Assembly (NCBI RefSeq): GCF_027579695.1
Contig: NC_083583.1
Coordinates: 3,186,542-3,250,541, forward strand
Direction: 5' to 3'
Length of the DNA stretch: 64,000 nt
From: Neoarius graeffei
Lineage: Eukaryota; Chordata; Actinopteri; Siluriformes; Ariidae
Shown here: positions 1-10,149 of the stretch, piece by piece
Position numbering within the stretch: the first letter of the stretch is position 1
Layout: each line of letters begins with the position of its first letter
The notes under the pieces: model-generated
What the model saw: only the letters and a program-made list of their open reading frames with translations
Told to the model about the DNA's origin: nothing
The model's database searches: none
Program-made: the position numbers and the translations under genes

Positions 1-422
1 AAGTCCTGACCTTAATCCAATTGAAATGTTGTGGAAGAACCTGAAGCAAACAGTTCATGTGAGGAAACCCACCAACATCCCAGAGTTGAACGGAGGAATG
101 GGCTAAAATTCCTCCAAGCCGGTGTGCAGGACTGATCAACAGTTACTGCAAACATTTAGTTGCAATTATTGCTGCACAAGGGGGTCACACCAGACACTGA
201 AAGCAAAGGTTCACATACTTTTGCCACTCACAGATGTGTAATATTGGATCATTTTCCTCAATAAATAAATGACCAAGTATAATATTTTTGTCTCATTTGT
301 TTAACTGGGTTCTCTTTATCAACTTTTAGGACTTGTGTGAAAATCTGATGATGTTTTAGGTCATATTTATGCAGAAATATAGAAAATTCTAAAGGGTTCA
401 CAAACTTTCAAGCACCACTGTA
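1..422 (+). pseudogene. Tc1-like transposon, 3' end of transposase plus right terminal repeat
   Basis: The first bases translate to the C-terminal SPDLNPIEMLW motif that carries the last acidic catalytic residue of Tc1 transposases. An in-frame stop follows soon after, so this is a dead remnant. The segment ends near 392-422 with the reverse complement of a Tc1-type terminal repeat (reading GGTGCTTGAAAGTTTGTGAA from the outside) and a final TA. The 5' part lies outside the window. Confidence 0.85.
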
Positions 423-929
423 CATTATTGTACCTTTAGGGTGACAGCGGCATGTCACTGGATCAGTACCCTCTAAAGTACTGATTTGTCCCTTTTATAT
501 ACTGTTCAGGAACAAGTATGTAGCTTTTTAGCCCTAAAAAGCTCCACATAGCTACCTTGGGGTCCAATAATGAGCCGTAGGGGCACGTTAATGTAGATTG
601 TACCTTGGGGGACAGAAATGGACTCCTACTGTAGCCCTGTTTCTGACAGTGCATTGAGCGTACTCCACCTTCAGTACCTGAGAAACCGCAACCTCATGTT
701 CTGTAGATATTTAGAGATGTCAGATTTATTGGGACACTTTTTGAACTTCCACGTCACATCAGACATGTGAAGGAAAAAAATTTATTCTAATCAAGTCTTT
801 AATCACAACGGAATGAAAGACATTTTTAATGATGTTTAGTACTTTGGAACATATTTTTATTCAGGTTTAGACTTTTACTTTCATCCCGAATTACACGTTT
901 AACTGTATAAATCACACTTCAATAACATC
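423..929. other. Unclassified non-coding sequence
   Basis: No convincing gene. The first 230 bases contain several near-palindromic GTACC-containing motifs and resemble a dispersed fish repeat that I cannot name. The rest is AT-rich. Confidence 0.4.
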
Positions 930-1503
930 TCCAAATTCATCAAATTCAAGTTTCAAGTCAAGTTTATTTTTAAACCACTTTTAACAATAGACATTGTCGC
1001 AAAGCCGCTTTACAGAATTTGAACGACTTAAAACATGAGCTAATTTTATCCCTAATCTATCCCCAATGAGCAAGCCTGTGGCGATGGTGGCAAGGAAAAA
1101 CTCCCTCAGACGACATGAGGAAGAAACCTCGAGAGGAACTAGACTCAAAATGGAACCCATCCTCATTTGAGTGATAACAGACAACATGACTATAACATTA
1201 ACAGTTTTAACATGAAGACAGTTTCGTTGATGTTATAAACTCTTCATTGATGGAAACTTGAGTGCAAAACTGTTCATGACAACTGCAGTCCTAAAGTTAG
1301 CAAGTCAACTGTAGTCCTCACCCATAAAAGTATTACTGTAAGTGTCCAGAGCGTCCTCCAGGTGTGACTTTCAACTGTCCACATGGGGCCGTCCTCCACA
1401 GGAGCGATGTGATGAGACTCCGACCAGACACAGGGCACCAGGATGGATCAGGCAGGTCCGAGGGGCAGAAGAGGTTCAGCATCTCGATCTCAGGATTGAC
1501 ATG
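930..1503. repeat. Dispersed fish repeat with a conserved 'GGAAAAACTCCCTCAGA' block
   Basis: Starts with CAAGTCAAGTTTATTT and contains the blocks CAAAGCCGCTTTACAG, GGCAAGGAAAAACTCCC and GAAGAAACCTCGAGAGGAAC, then CCTCCACAGGAGCGATGTGATG. I recognise these blocks as common in fish genomic sequence. No ORF. It may be the 3' region of a non-autonomous retroposon, but the class is uncertain. It runs up to the LTR of the neighbouring Gmr1-type element. Confidence 0.55.
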
Positions 1504-1815
1504 TGTAGCAGTTCGTTATGAATGAGTGGAGCACAGAGGATGGCAGGACAGAGATCAGGTTGATACACATAATTTATTGTCACACTTTTCAGTCTAACAA
1601 CTGTTTTACAGTCTACAGACACCCACACACTCAGCGTCTGGTTCCGGGAAGAGCCCCTCTGCTCTCGCTCTCCCTCCCTAAATAGGGCGCGGTCACTGGG
1701 AAGACACACACAAACACAGGTTAATTGCAGTCAGGTGTAGTGATTCTGCCACTTACCTTCCCTGACTCCGCCCTCCTGTCACAGACCGGCGCTTGACCAC
1801 GCCCCCGCTGCCACA
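1504..1815 (-). repeat. 3' LTR of Gmr1-type copy 1
   Basis: In plus orientation it begins TGTAGCAG and ends CTGCCACA, matching the ends of the LTRs at 6104-6389 and 48056-48429. It shares with them the GTGGAGCACAG block, an AT-rich block preceding GGGCGCGGTCACTGG, and the TTACCTTCCCTGACTCCGCC block. The purine-rich strand just outside (1816-1830) is the polypurine tract. Confidence 0.85.
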
Positions 1816-1829
1816 TACCCCCACCGCCC

Positions 1830-3103
1830 AACTCAGGCCGGGCGGCCGTCTGGCCTGCAGCCGACTCCCCCCCCCCCCCCCCCCCCCGACGGGAGAGGAA
1901 GTCCGCCACGACCATCTGCGCCCCCGGCCTGTGGACCACCTTGAAATTGAAGGGTTGGAGTGTCAGATACCAACGGGTGATCCGCGCGTTGGCATCTTTC
2001 ATGCGGTGGAGCCACTGGTGGGGCGCGTGGTCCGAACAGAGGCTGAAAGGGCGCCCCAGCAGGTAGTAACGGAGGGCGAGGACCGCCCACTTGATTGCCA
2101 GACACTCTTTCTCGATCGTGCTGTAGCGCCCCTCATGCACTGACAGCTTCCTGCTGATGTACAGGACGGGGCGGTCCTCCCCCTCCACTTCCTGGGACAA
2201 AACCACCCCCAGCCCTCTGTCGAATGCATTGGTCTGCAACACAAAAGGGAGAGAAAAGTCAGGGGAGTGTAGAAGTGGCCCCCCACACAGTGCAGCCTTT
2301 ACCTCAGAAAAAGCCCGCTGGCATTGCTCCGTCCACTGGACTGGATCTGGTGCCCCCTTTTTAGTGAGATCAGTCAGCGGGCTGGTGACGTCCGAATAAT
2401 CAGGTATAAACCTACGGTAATAGCCAGCCAGCCCCAGGAACTGTCTCACCCCCTTTTTGGTCTTGGGCCTCGGGCAGGCCGCAATTGCTGCCGTCTTATT
2501 AATTTGGGGACGCACCTGCCCGTTGCCCAAGTGGAAGCCCAGATACCGTACTTTCACCCGCCCAATCGCACACTTCTTTGGGTTGGCTGTGAGCCCCGCT
2601 CGTCTCAGCGACCTAAGGACGGCCCTTAGATGTTCGAGGTGCCTCTGCCAGTCGTTACTATAGATGATGATATCATCTAGATACGCGGCCGCGTAAGTGG
2701 CGTGCAGGCGGAGGACTCTGTCCATCAGCCGCTGAAACATCGCGGGCGCCCCAAACAGCCCAAACGGAAGGGTGACGAATTGGTGTAAACCAAACGGTGT
2801 GGAAAAGGCCGTTTTTTCTCGGGATAGTGGAGTCAAGGGGATCTGCCAATATCCCTTCGTCAAATCCAGCGTCGAATAAAAGCGAGCAGTGCCGAGTCGA
2901 TCGAGCAACTCATCAATACGAGGCATCGGGTACACATCGAATTTAGACACCGCGTTGACTTTTCTATAGTCCACACAGAACCGGACCGACCCGTCGGCCT
3001 TGGGTACCAAGACCACCGGGCTGCTCCAGTCACTGTGGGACTCCTCGACGATGCCCATTTCGAGCATGGTCTCAAGTTCTTCCCGAACCACCTTTTTTTT
3101 TTT
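1830..3103 (-). pseudogene. Gmr1 copy 1 reverse transcriptase and RNase H
   Basis: An open frame runs from about 3091 to 1721 and reads into the LTR. The reverse transcriptase fingers contain VRFCVDYRKVNAV; the catalytic YLDD box is at residues 137-140 of the frame. RNase H follows, with a YST-EKECLA motif and a C-terminal VADFLSR. Where family members have TDAS at the first RNase H acidic residue, this copy has TNAF, so a catalytic Asp looks lost. The join to the upstream frame is shifted at a run of about ten T near 3092-3103. The element is therefore unlikely to make a working enzyme. Confidence 0.85.
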
Positions 3104-3139
3104 TGTGTTCGGGTAGCCTGTAAGGGCAGCTACGCACTA

Positions 3140-4559
3140 CCACCCCCGGGAGTGTTTCTATGTGGTGCTCTATGAGGTTACTGCGACCGGGCAGGGGCGA
3201 GAACACATCCGAAAACTCGGTCTGCAACTGGGCAAACTCCGTGAGTTGGGTCGGGGAGAGGTGGGCTCCACAGGGGACTGGAGTGGTGGGTGATGCCGAT
3301 TTTCCCTTTGGAACCTCTGGCCCCAGCTCCGCCTTCTCTGGAAACACCGACGCCACGGGGACCTCCTCACTCCAACGTTTTAACAGATTGAGGTGGTATA
3401 CCTGTAACGCCCCGCCCCTGTCCATTCGCCTCACCTCATAGTTGACGTCCCTGACTCGCCGTGTGACCTCAAAGGGTCCTTGCCACCTGGCGATTAATTT
3501 AGAGCTCGATGTGGGCAATAACACGAGTACTTTGTCTCCCGGTGTGAATTTCCTAAGGCACGTGCCCCTGTTGTACAGGCGGACTTGACGTTCTTGAGCC
3601 TGTTGCAAATTCTCCTGGGTTAGGTGTGTGAGTGTGTGGAGTTTTGCGCGCAGGTCAATAACTTATTGGATTTCATTTTTGCTCGGGGAAGGTCCCTTGT
3701 CCCAATTTTCCTGCAGCACATCTAGGATGCCATGCGGCTTACGCCCATATAATAATTAGAACGGGGAGAACCCCGTGGAGGCTTGTGGGACCTCTCGCAC
3801 TGAGAAAAGCAGGGGCTTGAGCCATTTATCCCAGTTACGTGCGTCCTCGCTTACAAATTTTTTAATTATATTTTTGAGGGTGCGATTAAACCATTCGACT
3901 AAACCGTCTGTTTGTGGGTGATAAACACTGGTGTGGATCGGCTTGATTCCCAATAACCCATACAGTTCATGCAGTGTGCGTGACATAAACGTAGTGCCTT
4001 GATCAGTCAGAATCTCTTTGGGGATTCCGACTCGGGAGATGATGCGGAAGAGCGCTTCCGCAATACTACGTGTGGAGATATTGCGGAGCGGCACTGCTTC
4101 CGGGTATCGCGTTGCATAGTCCACGAGAACTAAAATAAAGCGATACCCTCATGTTGACCGATCTAATGGCCCGACGAGATCCATCCCAATTCTTTCGAAC
4201 GGGGTCTCGATTAATGGTAGAGGGCGCAAAGGTGCTTTTGGAATGGCCGCTGGTTTTACTAACTGGCATTCGCGGCATGCCGTACACCACCTACGGACAT
4301 CGCCGCGAATCCCTGCCTAATAGAACCGGGCCATTATTCGGGCTAGCGTCTTATCCTGCCCTAAGTGTCCAGCCATGGGATTAAAGTGAGCCGCCTGGAA
4401 TAACAATTCCCGGCGGCTCTTTGGGATCAAAATTTGGGTTACTTGTTCCTTAGTTTGAGTGTCCTGCGTCACTCGGTATAACCTATCCTTAATAATGGAA
4501 AAATAGGGGAAGGATGGGGTGGCATTTGGCTGGAGCGTTTGACCATTGATTACTCTCAC
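3140..4559 (-). pseudogene. Gmr1 copy 1 integrase and C-terminal linker, upstream of RT
   Basis: The zinc-binding segment (GHLGQDKTLARI) is near 4,330-4,390. The catalytic core follows: the second Asp in EILTDQGTTF and the Glu in the HPQTDGLVEWFNRTLK stretch lie in one frame (4124-3756). A stop then interrupts the frame. A third frame (3608-3072) holds a basic tail with LIARWQGPFEV, a GPF/Y-like module, followed by the leader of reverse transcriptase. Interruptions at about 4310 and 3760 mean this gene is broken. Confidence 0.82.
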
Positions 4560-4600
4560 TTGGTCAAACGCATGCCGCAGAGTGTCGTCTCACGATTGCT

Positions 4601-5038
4601 CTAACGGAAAATCCGCGAGGGATTCCCCGAGAGAGGGAGGAGGAGCCTGCTGCTCCTCACTCTGACGCAGTGATGACATAGATGGCTCTGTGACAGCTGC
4701 TCCCGCCAGTGCCACACTGGGACATCCCCCGCTGAACTATGGCAGGACCCACTCCTCACTAAATGTGTCATTAAATCCCGAAATCCCGGCCAATCAGTAC
4801 CCAAAATTATAGAGTGGGTAAGGCAAGGATTAACTGCCACCTGTACTCTAAATTTCTCCCCTCGAAACAGAATGTGGACCGACACTAAAGGGTAGTTGTG
4901 AACATCCCCGTGCACACACAACACCTTCACCAACTGTGCTCTGCTCAATTCCTCGCGTTGCACCAGGCTTTGGTGGATTGAGGTCTGATTACAGCCGGAG
5001 TCCACCAAAGCCTGATACGTATCCCCTTGGATACTCAC
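4601..5038 (-). CDS. Gmr1 copy 1 retropepsin-like protease
   Basis: A 145-residue frame with the aspartic protease active site ALVDSG at residues 10-15 and a downstream ILGTDW, matching the ILG motif of gypsy proteases. It follows the gag zinc knuckle directly. Copy 2 carries the same segment in one frame with gag and integrase, confirming the reading. Confidence 0.75.
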   Translation of the reverse strand: MSIQGDTYQALVDSGCNQTSIHQSLVQREELSRAQLVKVLCVHGDVHNYPLVSVHILFRGEKFRVQVAVNPCLTHSIILGTDWPGFRDLMTHLVRSGSCHSSAGDVPVWHWREQLSQSHLCHHCVRVRSSRLLLPLSGNPSRIFR

Positions 5039-5047
5039 CGGTATGCA

Positions 5048-6060
5048 TTACGCTCTGGCCCGATCGAGGGCGGTTCCTGGCGCATTGGGGATCTGGACCA
5101 CCGCGCCCACCTCCATCGCCGAGCACTGATGCTGGAGGTGCCAAGGCTCCCCGCAGCGCCAGCACACCGGCCCAGGCTCTCTCTCTGCACCGGTGTTCCG
5201 GATATCACTCACCTGAGGAGGGGAAGACACAGACCCGGAAGTAGGAAACGGTAGGACACTGCGGGTGTGGTGGGCCAGCTGGGGTGGAGCCGGCCCCCGC
5301 CTCCTTGGTGGGGGAAGTGGGGGAATGGGGCGAGGGCGAGGAACAGGAGGGGAGAGAGAGGGGGAGACACGCTGTCCTGCCGTTGGAACGGCCGCCATAT
5401 GGTCCTCCACCAGCTCAATGGCCTGATCCAGCGACGCCGGGTGATGGCACTGGACCCACTCCATGGTCCCTTCCGGAAGTCGAGCGACGAACTGCTCCAG
5501 CGCCACCAGATCGATGACTTCCTCGGCGTCGCAGTTGTCGGCCCTCAGCCACCGGCGGCAGGCATCCCGGAGTTGCTGGCCAAACGCAAACGGCCGGCCG
5601 ACCTCCTCCAGGTGCAGCATGCGGAAGCGCTGCTGCCCGCTGCTCCGGAGTGCGACCCACGCGCTGGAGGACGGCCCTGCAGAGGTCCGCGTAGACCAGC
5701 CGGCTGTCGGCGGGGAGCTGTAGCGCGGCCAGCTGCGCCTTGCCCGTGAGCAGGGGAGGAGGCGCGCCGTTTCACCGGCCAACCCCACGCCTCTGCTGCC
5801 TGCTCCAAAAGGGCGAGGAAGGCCTCGGGGTCGTCGTGCTGGCCCATCTTCGTAAGGGTGAGGTGGGGCGGGCCCGTGGAGGTGGTGGACCCCGCCGACG
5901 CGAGTAGGTGCCGGAACGCCTGGCAGTCTTCCTGCTGCGCCAACACCAGGGCCTCGAACCTTTGCTCCTGTTCTTTCCGGAGGGCGACCAGCGCCTGGTG
6001 CTGGCTCTGTTGGGCCATGGCGAGGGCATGGATCAAGTCCCTGAAGGGGGAGGACTCCAT
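5048..6060 (-). pseudogene. Gmr1 copy 1 gag with SCAN-like capsid segment and CCHC knuckle
   Basis: The likely start is the Met-Glu-Ser-Ser codons near 6060. The first part includes a Gln/Glu-rich coiled-coil-like stretch. A frameshift around 5,750 moves the rest into the frame ending at 5048. Residues encoded by 5399-5635 resemble the SCAN domain: QQRFR, then LRDACRRWLR, then ALEQFVARLPE, then WVQCHHP. A proline-rich linker follows, then a CX2CX4HX4C knuckle (CWRCGEPWHLQHQC). The SCAN resemblance fits the published idea that SCAN arose from a Gmr1-like gag. The frameshift makes it a pseudogene. Confidence 0.78.
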
Positions 6061-6084
6061 GGGGCTGTTCACTCCTGCGCTCCT

Positions 6085-6102
6085 TCCCGGGTTTCGGCAC
6101 CA
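6085..6102 (-). promoter_or_regulatory. Primer-binding site matching tRNA-Phe
   Basis: On the minus strand these 18 bases start TGGTGCCGAAACCCGGG, which is the complement of the 3' end of vertebrate tRNA-Phe(GAA) including CCA as I remember it. They sit one base from the LTR edge at 6104, as expected for a primer site. Confidence 0.75.
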
Positions 6103-6103
6103 C

Positions 6104-6389
6104 TGTAACAAGTGTTCTAGGTGGGTGGAGCACAGAAGCACGGCAGGCCAGAACTGAGTTCTCAAAAACTCTTTATTTAGCTTTTCAGCTTAAATCACGC
6201 ACACAAGTATCCATGTTGGGGAGAAGCTCCCTTCCTCTGCTCTCCCTCTCCTCTTTATAGGGCGCGGTCACTGGGGAAGACACACAAACGCAGGTTAATT
6301 CCCATCAGGTGCAGTCATTCCGCCACTTACCTTCCCTGACTCCGCCCTCCATTCACAGACCGACGCTTGACCACACCCCCACTGCCACA
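6104..6389 (-). repeat. 5' LTR of Gmr1-type copy 1
   Basis: 286 bp, beginning TGTAACAAG and ending CTGCCACA in plus orientation. A CTTTATAGGGCGCGG block, which read in the element's direction gives CCTATAAAG, is a plausible TATA box. Confidence 0.83.
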
Positions 6390-6736
6390 CTGCACTTATC
6401 ACAAATAAAGCTATCACTAGCAACAGAGGAAGAATGACTAAACATCCTGCCCTCAGCACACTGAACAAGCTGAAGGTGTGCCATGATGAAAGGATTCATT
6501 TACCTTAATCAAGGATCTGTTGGTATTAACACAGATCCGATGTGGAGGGCCTCTGCTTGTGGTCTTTATGCAGGAGGAGAAGAAAAAAGAAAAAAAAGCT
6601 TCCAGTCTTGGCCTTCTTCAGAAAAAAATAATTAAAATAATAAATTAATTAATAATTTTCAAATTATGGCCTACAAATCTTCCACTTTTTCCCCTCCAAA
6701 ATTCATGACCAATCTATTCTAAAAATTCAGTATGGA
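6390..6736. other. Unclassified AT-rich sequence
   Basis: No reading frame or repeat that I can name between the Gmr1 LTR and the next element. It contains short A-runs and TTAAT runs only. Confidence 0.4.
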
Positions 6737-7281
6737 TATGTCAGGTAAGACTCCAGGGGCCTCATTTATAAACGATGCGTACGCACAAAAGAATGCGTAT
6801 GCCACGTTCTATGCAAGCTTCAGTATTTATAAAAAGTGAACTTGACGGTAAAATGTGCACACCTCCACGCATGCTCTGACCCATGCGTACGCACAAAAAA
6901 AAGGGAAGCGCAGAAAGTGCAACCTCAGGAGGAAACGGGGAGAATGACCCGAAATTGGTTCAATAATCGAAGTTTAGCACAAACATAACATCGTGCATCA
7001 AAGACGTGACTGATTTAACATTTATAATCCTTAATTTTGTGCACTTGTCAAAAGTAACATCTTATTTAAGGCAATAAAGACAAATTGATAGGCTATACAT
7101 TGTATGTTTTTGCACATAAGCAGTAGGCTAAGTTTTGTGAATTATCCACTTATGGCTTTCATGCATGTTGTGTCATTTTTCAATATTGATCATTAGGCTA
7201 TCACACATGTTGCTTGTTAGGTTGCCTACTCTGTAAATAGTATATAAGAGGGATTTGCCGTGGTAGGTCTTATGATGCGCT

Positions 7282-8412
7282 ATGGCGTATTTGGCATTGC
7301 TGGAGGATGTGGCAAATGGAAGAATTAGTAGAGAGCGAGTCTTCAGAGACCAACAAGATTTGTTGGCCAATGACGATGAGTGGCTCATGAGCCGATTCAG
7401 ATTGCCACGAGCTGTCCTTTTACACCTGATAGCTGAGTTGGGCCCAGCGTTGGAGAGAGGTACCCACCAGAATCATGCCATCCCAGTCTTGCTGCAAGTG
7501 CTGACTTGCATCGGCTTTCTGGCCACTGGCACTTTTCAGTGAGAACTGGCTGACCGGTCTGGGATATCGCAGCCAACCTTCAGCCACATTTTGCCAGAAG
7601 TGTTAGGAGGTGTAATTGGTTTATCACCAAACTACATCAAGTTTCCTTACATGCTGGGTGAACAGGCAAATAAAAAAGCGCAATTTGCAGCAAAGTCCGA
7701 TTTCCCAAATGTGATCGGTGCTATTGACTGCACTCATATTGCTATAAGGGCACCGAGTGAAAATGAATTTGCCTTTGTTAACAGGAAGCATTTTCATTCT
7801 CTCAGTGTCCAAGTTATATGTGACGCGGACATGGTCCTCACAAATGTTGTTGCCCAGTGGCCTGGTTCAACCCATGATTCATTTATATTGAGACATAGCA
7901 GCGTTGGGCGGAGACTGGATGCTGGAGCTGTGCGCGATGGTTGGCTTCTGGGTGCGGGTGATTAATGCGTAAATCCTGAAAGTATTTGTAACCATTCTTA
8001 GACCATTTCTAAATATTCAACCCTTTACTCATTCAGTTATGTTGTAGGTGACAGTGGGTATCCGCTGAAACGGTGGCTGCTCACGCCATTTATGAACCCC
8101 CAAATGCCTGAGGAGACCACTTACAACCTGCACCACAGCCAGGCGCGTGCTGTTGTGGAGCGCACCATTGGGCTCCTGAAGGGCAGATGGCGTTGTCTGG
8201 ATGCCACGGGGGGAGCTCTATATTACAGACCCAAAAAGGTCTGTAGGATTGTTAGGGCCTGTGCTGTGCTGCACAATGTGGCACAGCTACAAAACGTGCC
8301 TTTGCAAGCTGAAGAGGTCAACCTTGATCTCGACCCCGATCCCTATCCCCAGGCATTCCACCCAAACGCAGAAGCCATGCGCCAGCACGAGGAGGTGATG
8401 TGCTGCTTGTAA
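7282..8412 (+). pseudogene. Harbinger transposase (HARBI1-like), one nonsense codon
   Basis: Two exons: 7282-7951 and 8048-8412, with a GT-AG intron (7952-8047) whose removal joins LLG to DSGYPL in frame. The N-terminal helical part is followed by the DDE nuclease core: Asp in GAIDCTHI (near 7726), Asp in GSTHDSF (near 7873) and Glu in ARAVVERTIG (near 8157). A TGA at 7540-7542, where a CGA would keep the frame, interrupts the first exon after ATGTFQ. The rest stays open to the stop at 8410-8412, so this is a young inactivation. It would act with the Myb-like partner that carries it to the nucleus and helps bind the ends. Confidence 0.88.
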
Positions 8413-8429
8413 ATAATTAGGTATGGAAA

Positions 8430-9252
8430 CAAATGATTACTTTTTAAGAAATTCTTTAATGCTGGCATTTAATGCAGACAACTCATTTTTTATTTCTTTT
8501 AACTCCCGGGCAACCTTGCGGACGGCATCCACATGTTCCCACTGCACCTGCAGCACTGAATCTGTTAGGATACAGGTGCTGGTGGCTGGTTTCGGCATGG
8601 ATGCACATGCATCGGAGGCCATGGACGTCCTTGGGACCTCCGCTGCCGCAGCCGACACACTGCTGGCCTCACTGGGACACCCAGCAACTGCGAGGGAATT
8701 TTTTTGTTAATAAAATACTTTTTCTGGATGAAGACTCATTTCAATTAATTTCACACCCATTTCAAACAAGGGCGGCACACGTGCAATGTGAGGTGGTTCC
8801 TTGATACACAACCAAAAAAAAATTACATACCCAAGTCCTCGGCTGGTTCATGTGGCCCAGCATCGGTGTCACCCTCCTCCTCACGCACAACTCCACTCAG
8901 GAGGGTTTCCCCTATAATGCCAGCCAGTTTTTGATCCAGTGGGGTGAGCTCCGGCTCCCCCTTCCCCCCGCCCGTTGCATGGACACTTTGGCGGTGCGCC
9001 GCGATCCTCTTCTTGGCGTCCACCTTTATGTCGGACCATTTGTTTTTACCTTTGCCATAGTACGGCCTTGAGAAGCTACAGAATCGACCGCATCGGCCAC
9101 ATGCTGCCATTCAAACGTTTTTTTCGCATTTGTAACTCCTGTACTATGGCCTCCAAACAAAACAGCTCGACGCTGCTCCACTTCATCTACTAGCACTTCA
9201 ACTTCACAGTCGGTGAAGTTGCGCTTCTTTGTCTTTCCTTCTGTTTTGGGCA
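8430..9252 (-). pseudogene. Harbinger Myb/SANT-like accessory gene
   Basis: Starts MPKTEGKTKKRNFTDCEVEV near 9252 and continues through a trihelix/SANT-like segment (FEWQHVADAVDSVA). The frame shifts near 9040, where KWSDIKVDAKKRIAAHR continues the domain. Later segments with acidic linkers end at 8823; a further frame 8658-8437 (VQWEHVDAVRKVARELKEI) looks like the C-terminal helical tail, which may be a separate exon. The family role is DNA binding at the transposon ends. At least one frameshift suggests it is broken. Confidence 0.7.
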
Positions 9253-9610
9253 TGTTGTCCACAGATATCAATATTCATTAAGGGTGTTTCACTGAATATT
9301 TATAGGCAATTGTGGGTGTGTCTTGAGGTACGCACAGGTGCCGCAAATTTAGAGTGGATTGTGATTTATAAAGGGAAATTGGCGTGGAACGTGCGTGCAC
9401 ACGGTTTTATAAATCAGAATATTTCTGTGCGCACGCACATTCTGAGTTTCATGTGCACGCCATCTTCTGGCGTAAATCCTGCGCAAAGTTTTATAAATGA
9501 GGCCCCAGGTCACACTATAGAGGTTTTCAACGTGACGTCACAGGTGACGTGACGCCCCGGTGTCCGCCATTTTGAAGGTCAAGCTAGCTAATGTCAACAA
9601 CAGTAGCTAG

Positions 9611-9870
9611 TATGTTACTGTAGCAATGTTTACGTTCAGTCATTTGGATGACTGTTAAAACCTTTCAGTCTCAAGTTTTTCCTTTACTGTATTTACTAGT
9701 TTACTGAGCTAGCGCGCTCGGGCAGGCTGGGAGCGAGCGCGCTAGCTCGGGCAGCCTGCCTGAGCGCGCTAGCTCAGTAAACTAGTAAATACAGTAAAGG
9801 AAAAACTTGAGACTGAAAGGTTTTAACAGTCATCCAAATGACTGAACGTAAACATTGCTACAGTAACATA
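9611..9870. repeat. Long perfect-like palindrome, arms of 119 bp
   Basis: 9611-9729 is the near-exact reverse complement of 9752-9870 with a 22-base loop. I saw one mismatch in the inner 26 bases. The arms include TACTGTATTTACTAGT-like motifs, CGCGCTAGCTC blocks and CATTTGGATGACTG. Confidence 0.9.
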
Positions 9871-10149
9871 CCAGCTATAATGTTGTTGACATTAGCTAGT
9901 GCTAACAGCTAGCTGCTAGTGCACTGCTACAACACAGACACCGACCCTAATAATACAGTTCTTGGTCATTGCCTGGTAACAGCAAATTTATAACGGGCCA
10001 TGTCTCAACAGACTAAGAAGTTATTTCAATGACATTTAATAACATTTTGTTTATCCTGAGGACCGAAAGTAAATGAAAATGTGAACAAACCTTAGCTGTA
10101 ATAAGATGGCGACCACCGGCTCCAGGGACGACCCGCTGATGTAGGCATG

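Larger units (their letters stand above)
1504..6389 (-). mobile_element. Gmr1-type Ty3/gypsy LTR retrotransposon, copy 1 (degraded)
   Basis: Full-span element in minus orientation: two divergent LTRs (1504-1815 and 6104-6389), primer site, gag, protease, integrase, then reverse transcriptase/RNase H and a polypurine tract. Integrase lies between protease and reverse transcriptase. That order is known from the cod element Gmr1 and its relatives, whereas ordinary gypsy elements have integrase last. Reading frames are broken by a gag frameshift (near 5,750), stops in integrase and a shift in the T-run near 3092-3103. I see no clear target duplication. The LTRs differ visibly, so this is an older insertion than the chromovirus at 13.2 kb. 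Confidence 0.88.
6757..9505 (+). mobile_element. PIF/Harbinger DNA transposon with both genes
   Basis: Terminal repeats GGGCCTCATTTATAAA at both ends. The flanking three bases are CAG on both sides (6754-6756 and 9506-9508), a 3-bp target duplication. The surrounding CCAGGTC matches the core of the CCWGGTC target that I recall for a zebrafish Harbinger. Subterminal GCGTACGCAC/GTGCGCACGCAC motifs recur at both ends. It carries a transposase on the plus strand and a Myb/SANT-like gene on the minus strand, facing each other, the usual two-gene set. One nonsense codon breaks the transposase. Confidence 0.88.

Noticed and set aside
1793..2143. Plus-strand ORFs across 1793-2663 with Pro/Arg-rich products
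   Set aside because: They are antisense shadows of the Gmr1 RT/RNase H gene, which has all the family motifs.
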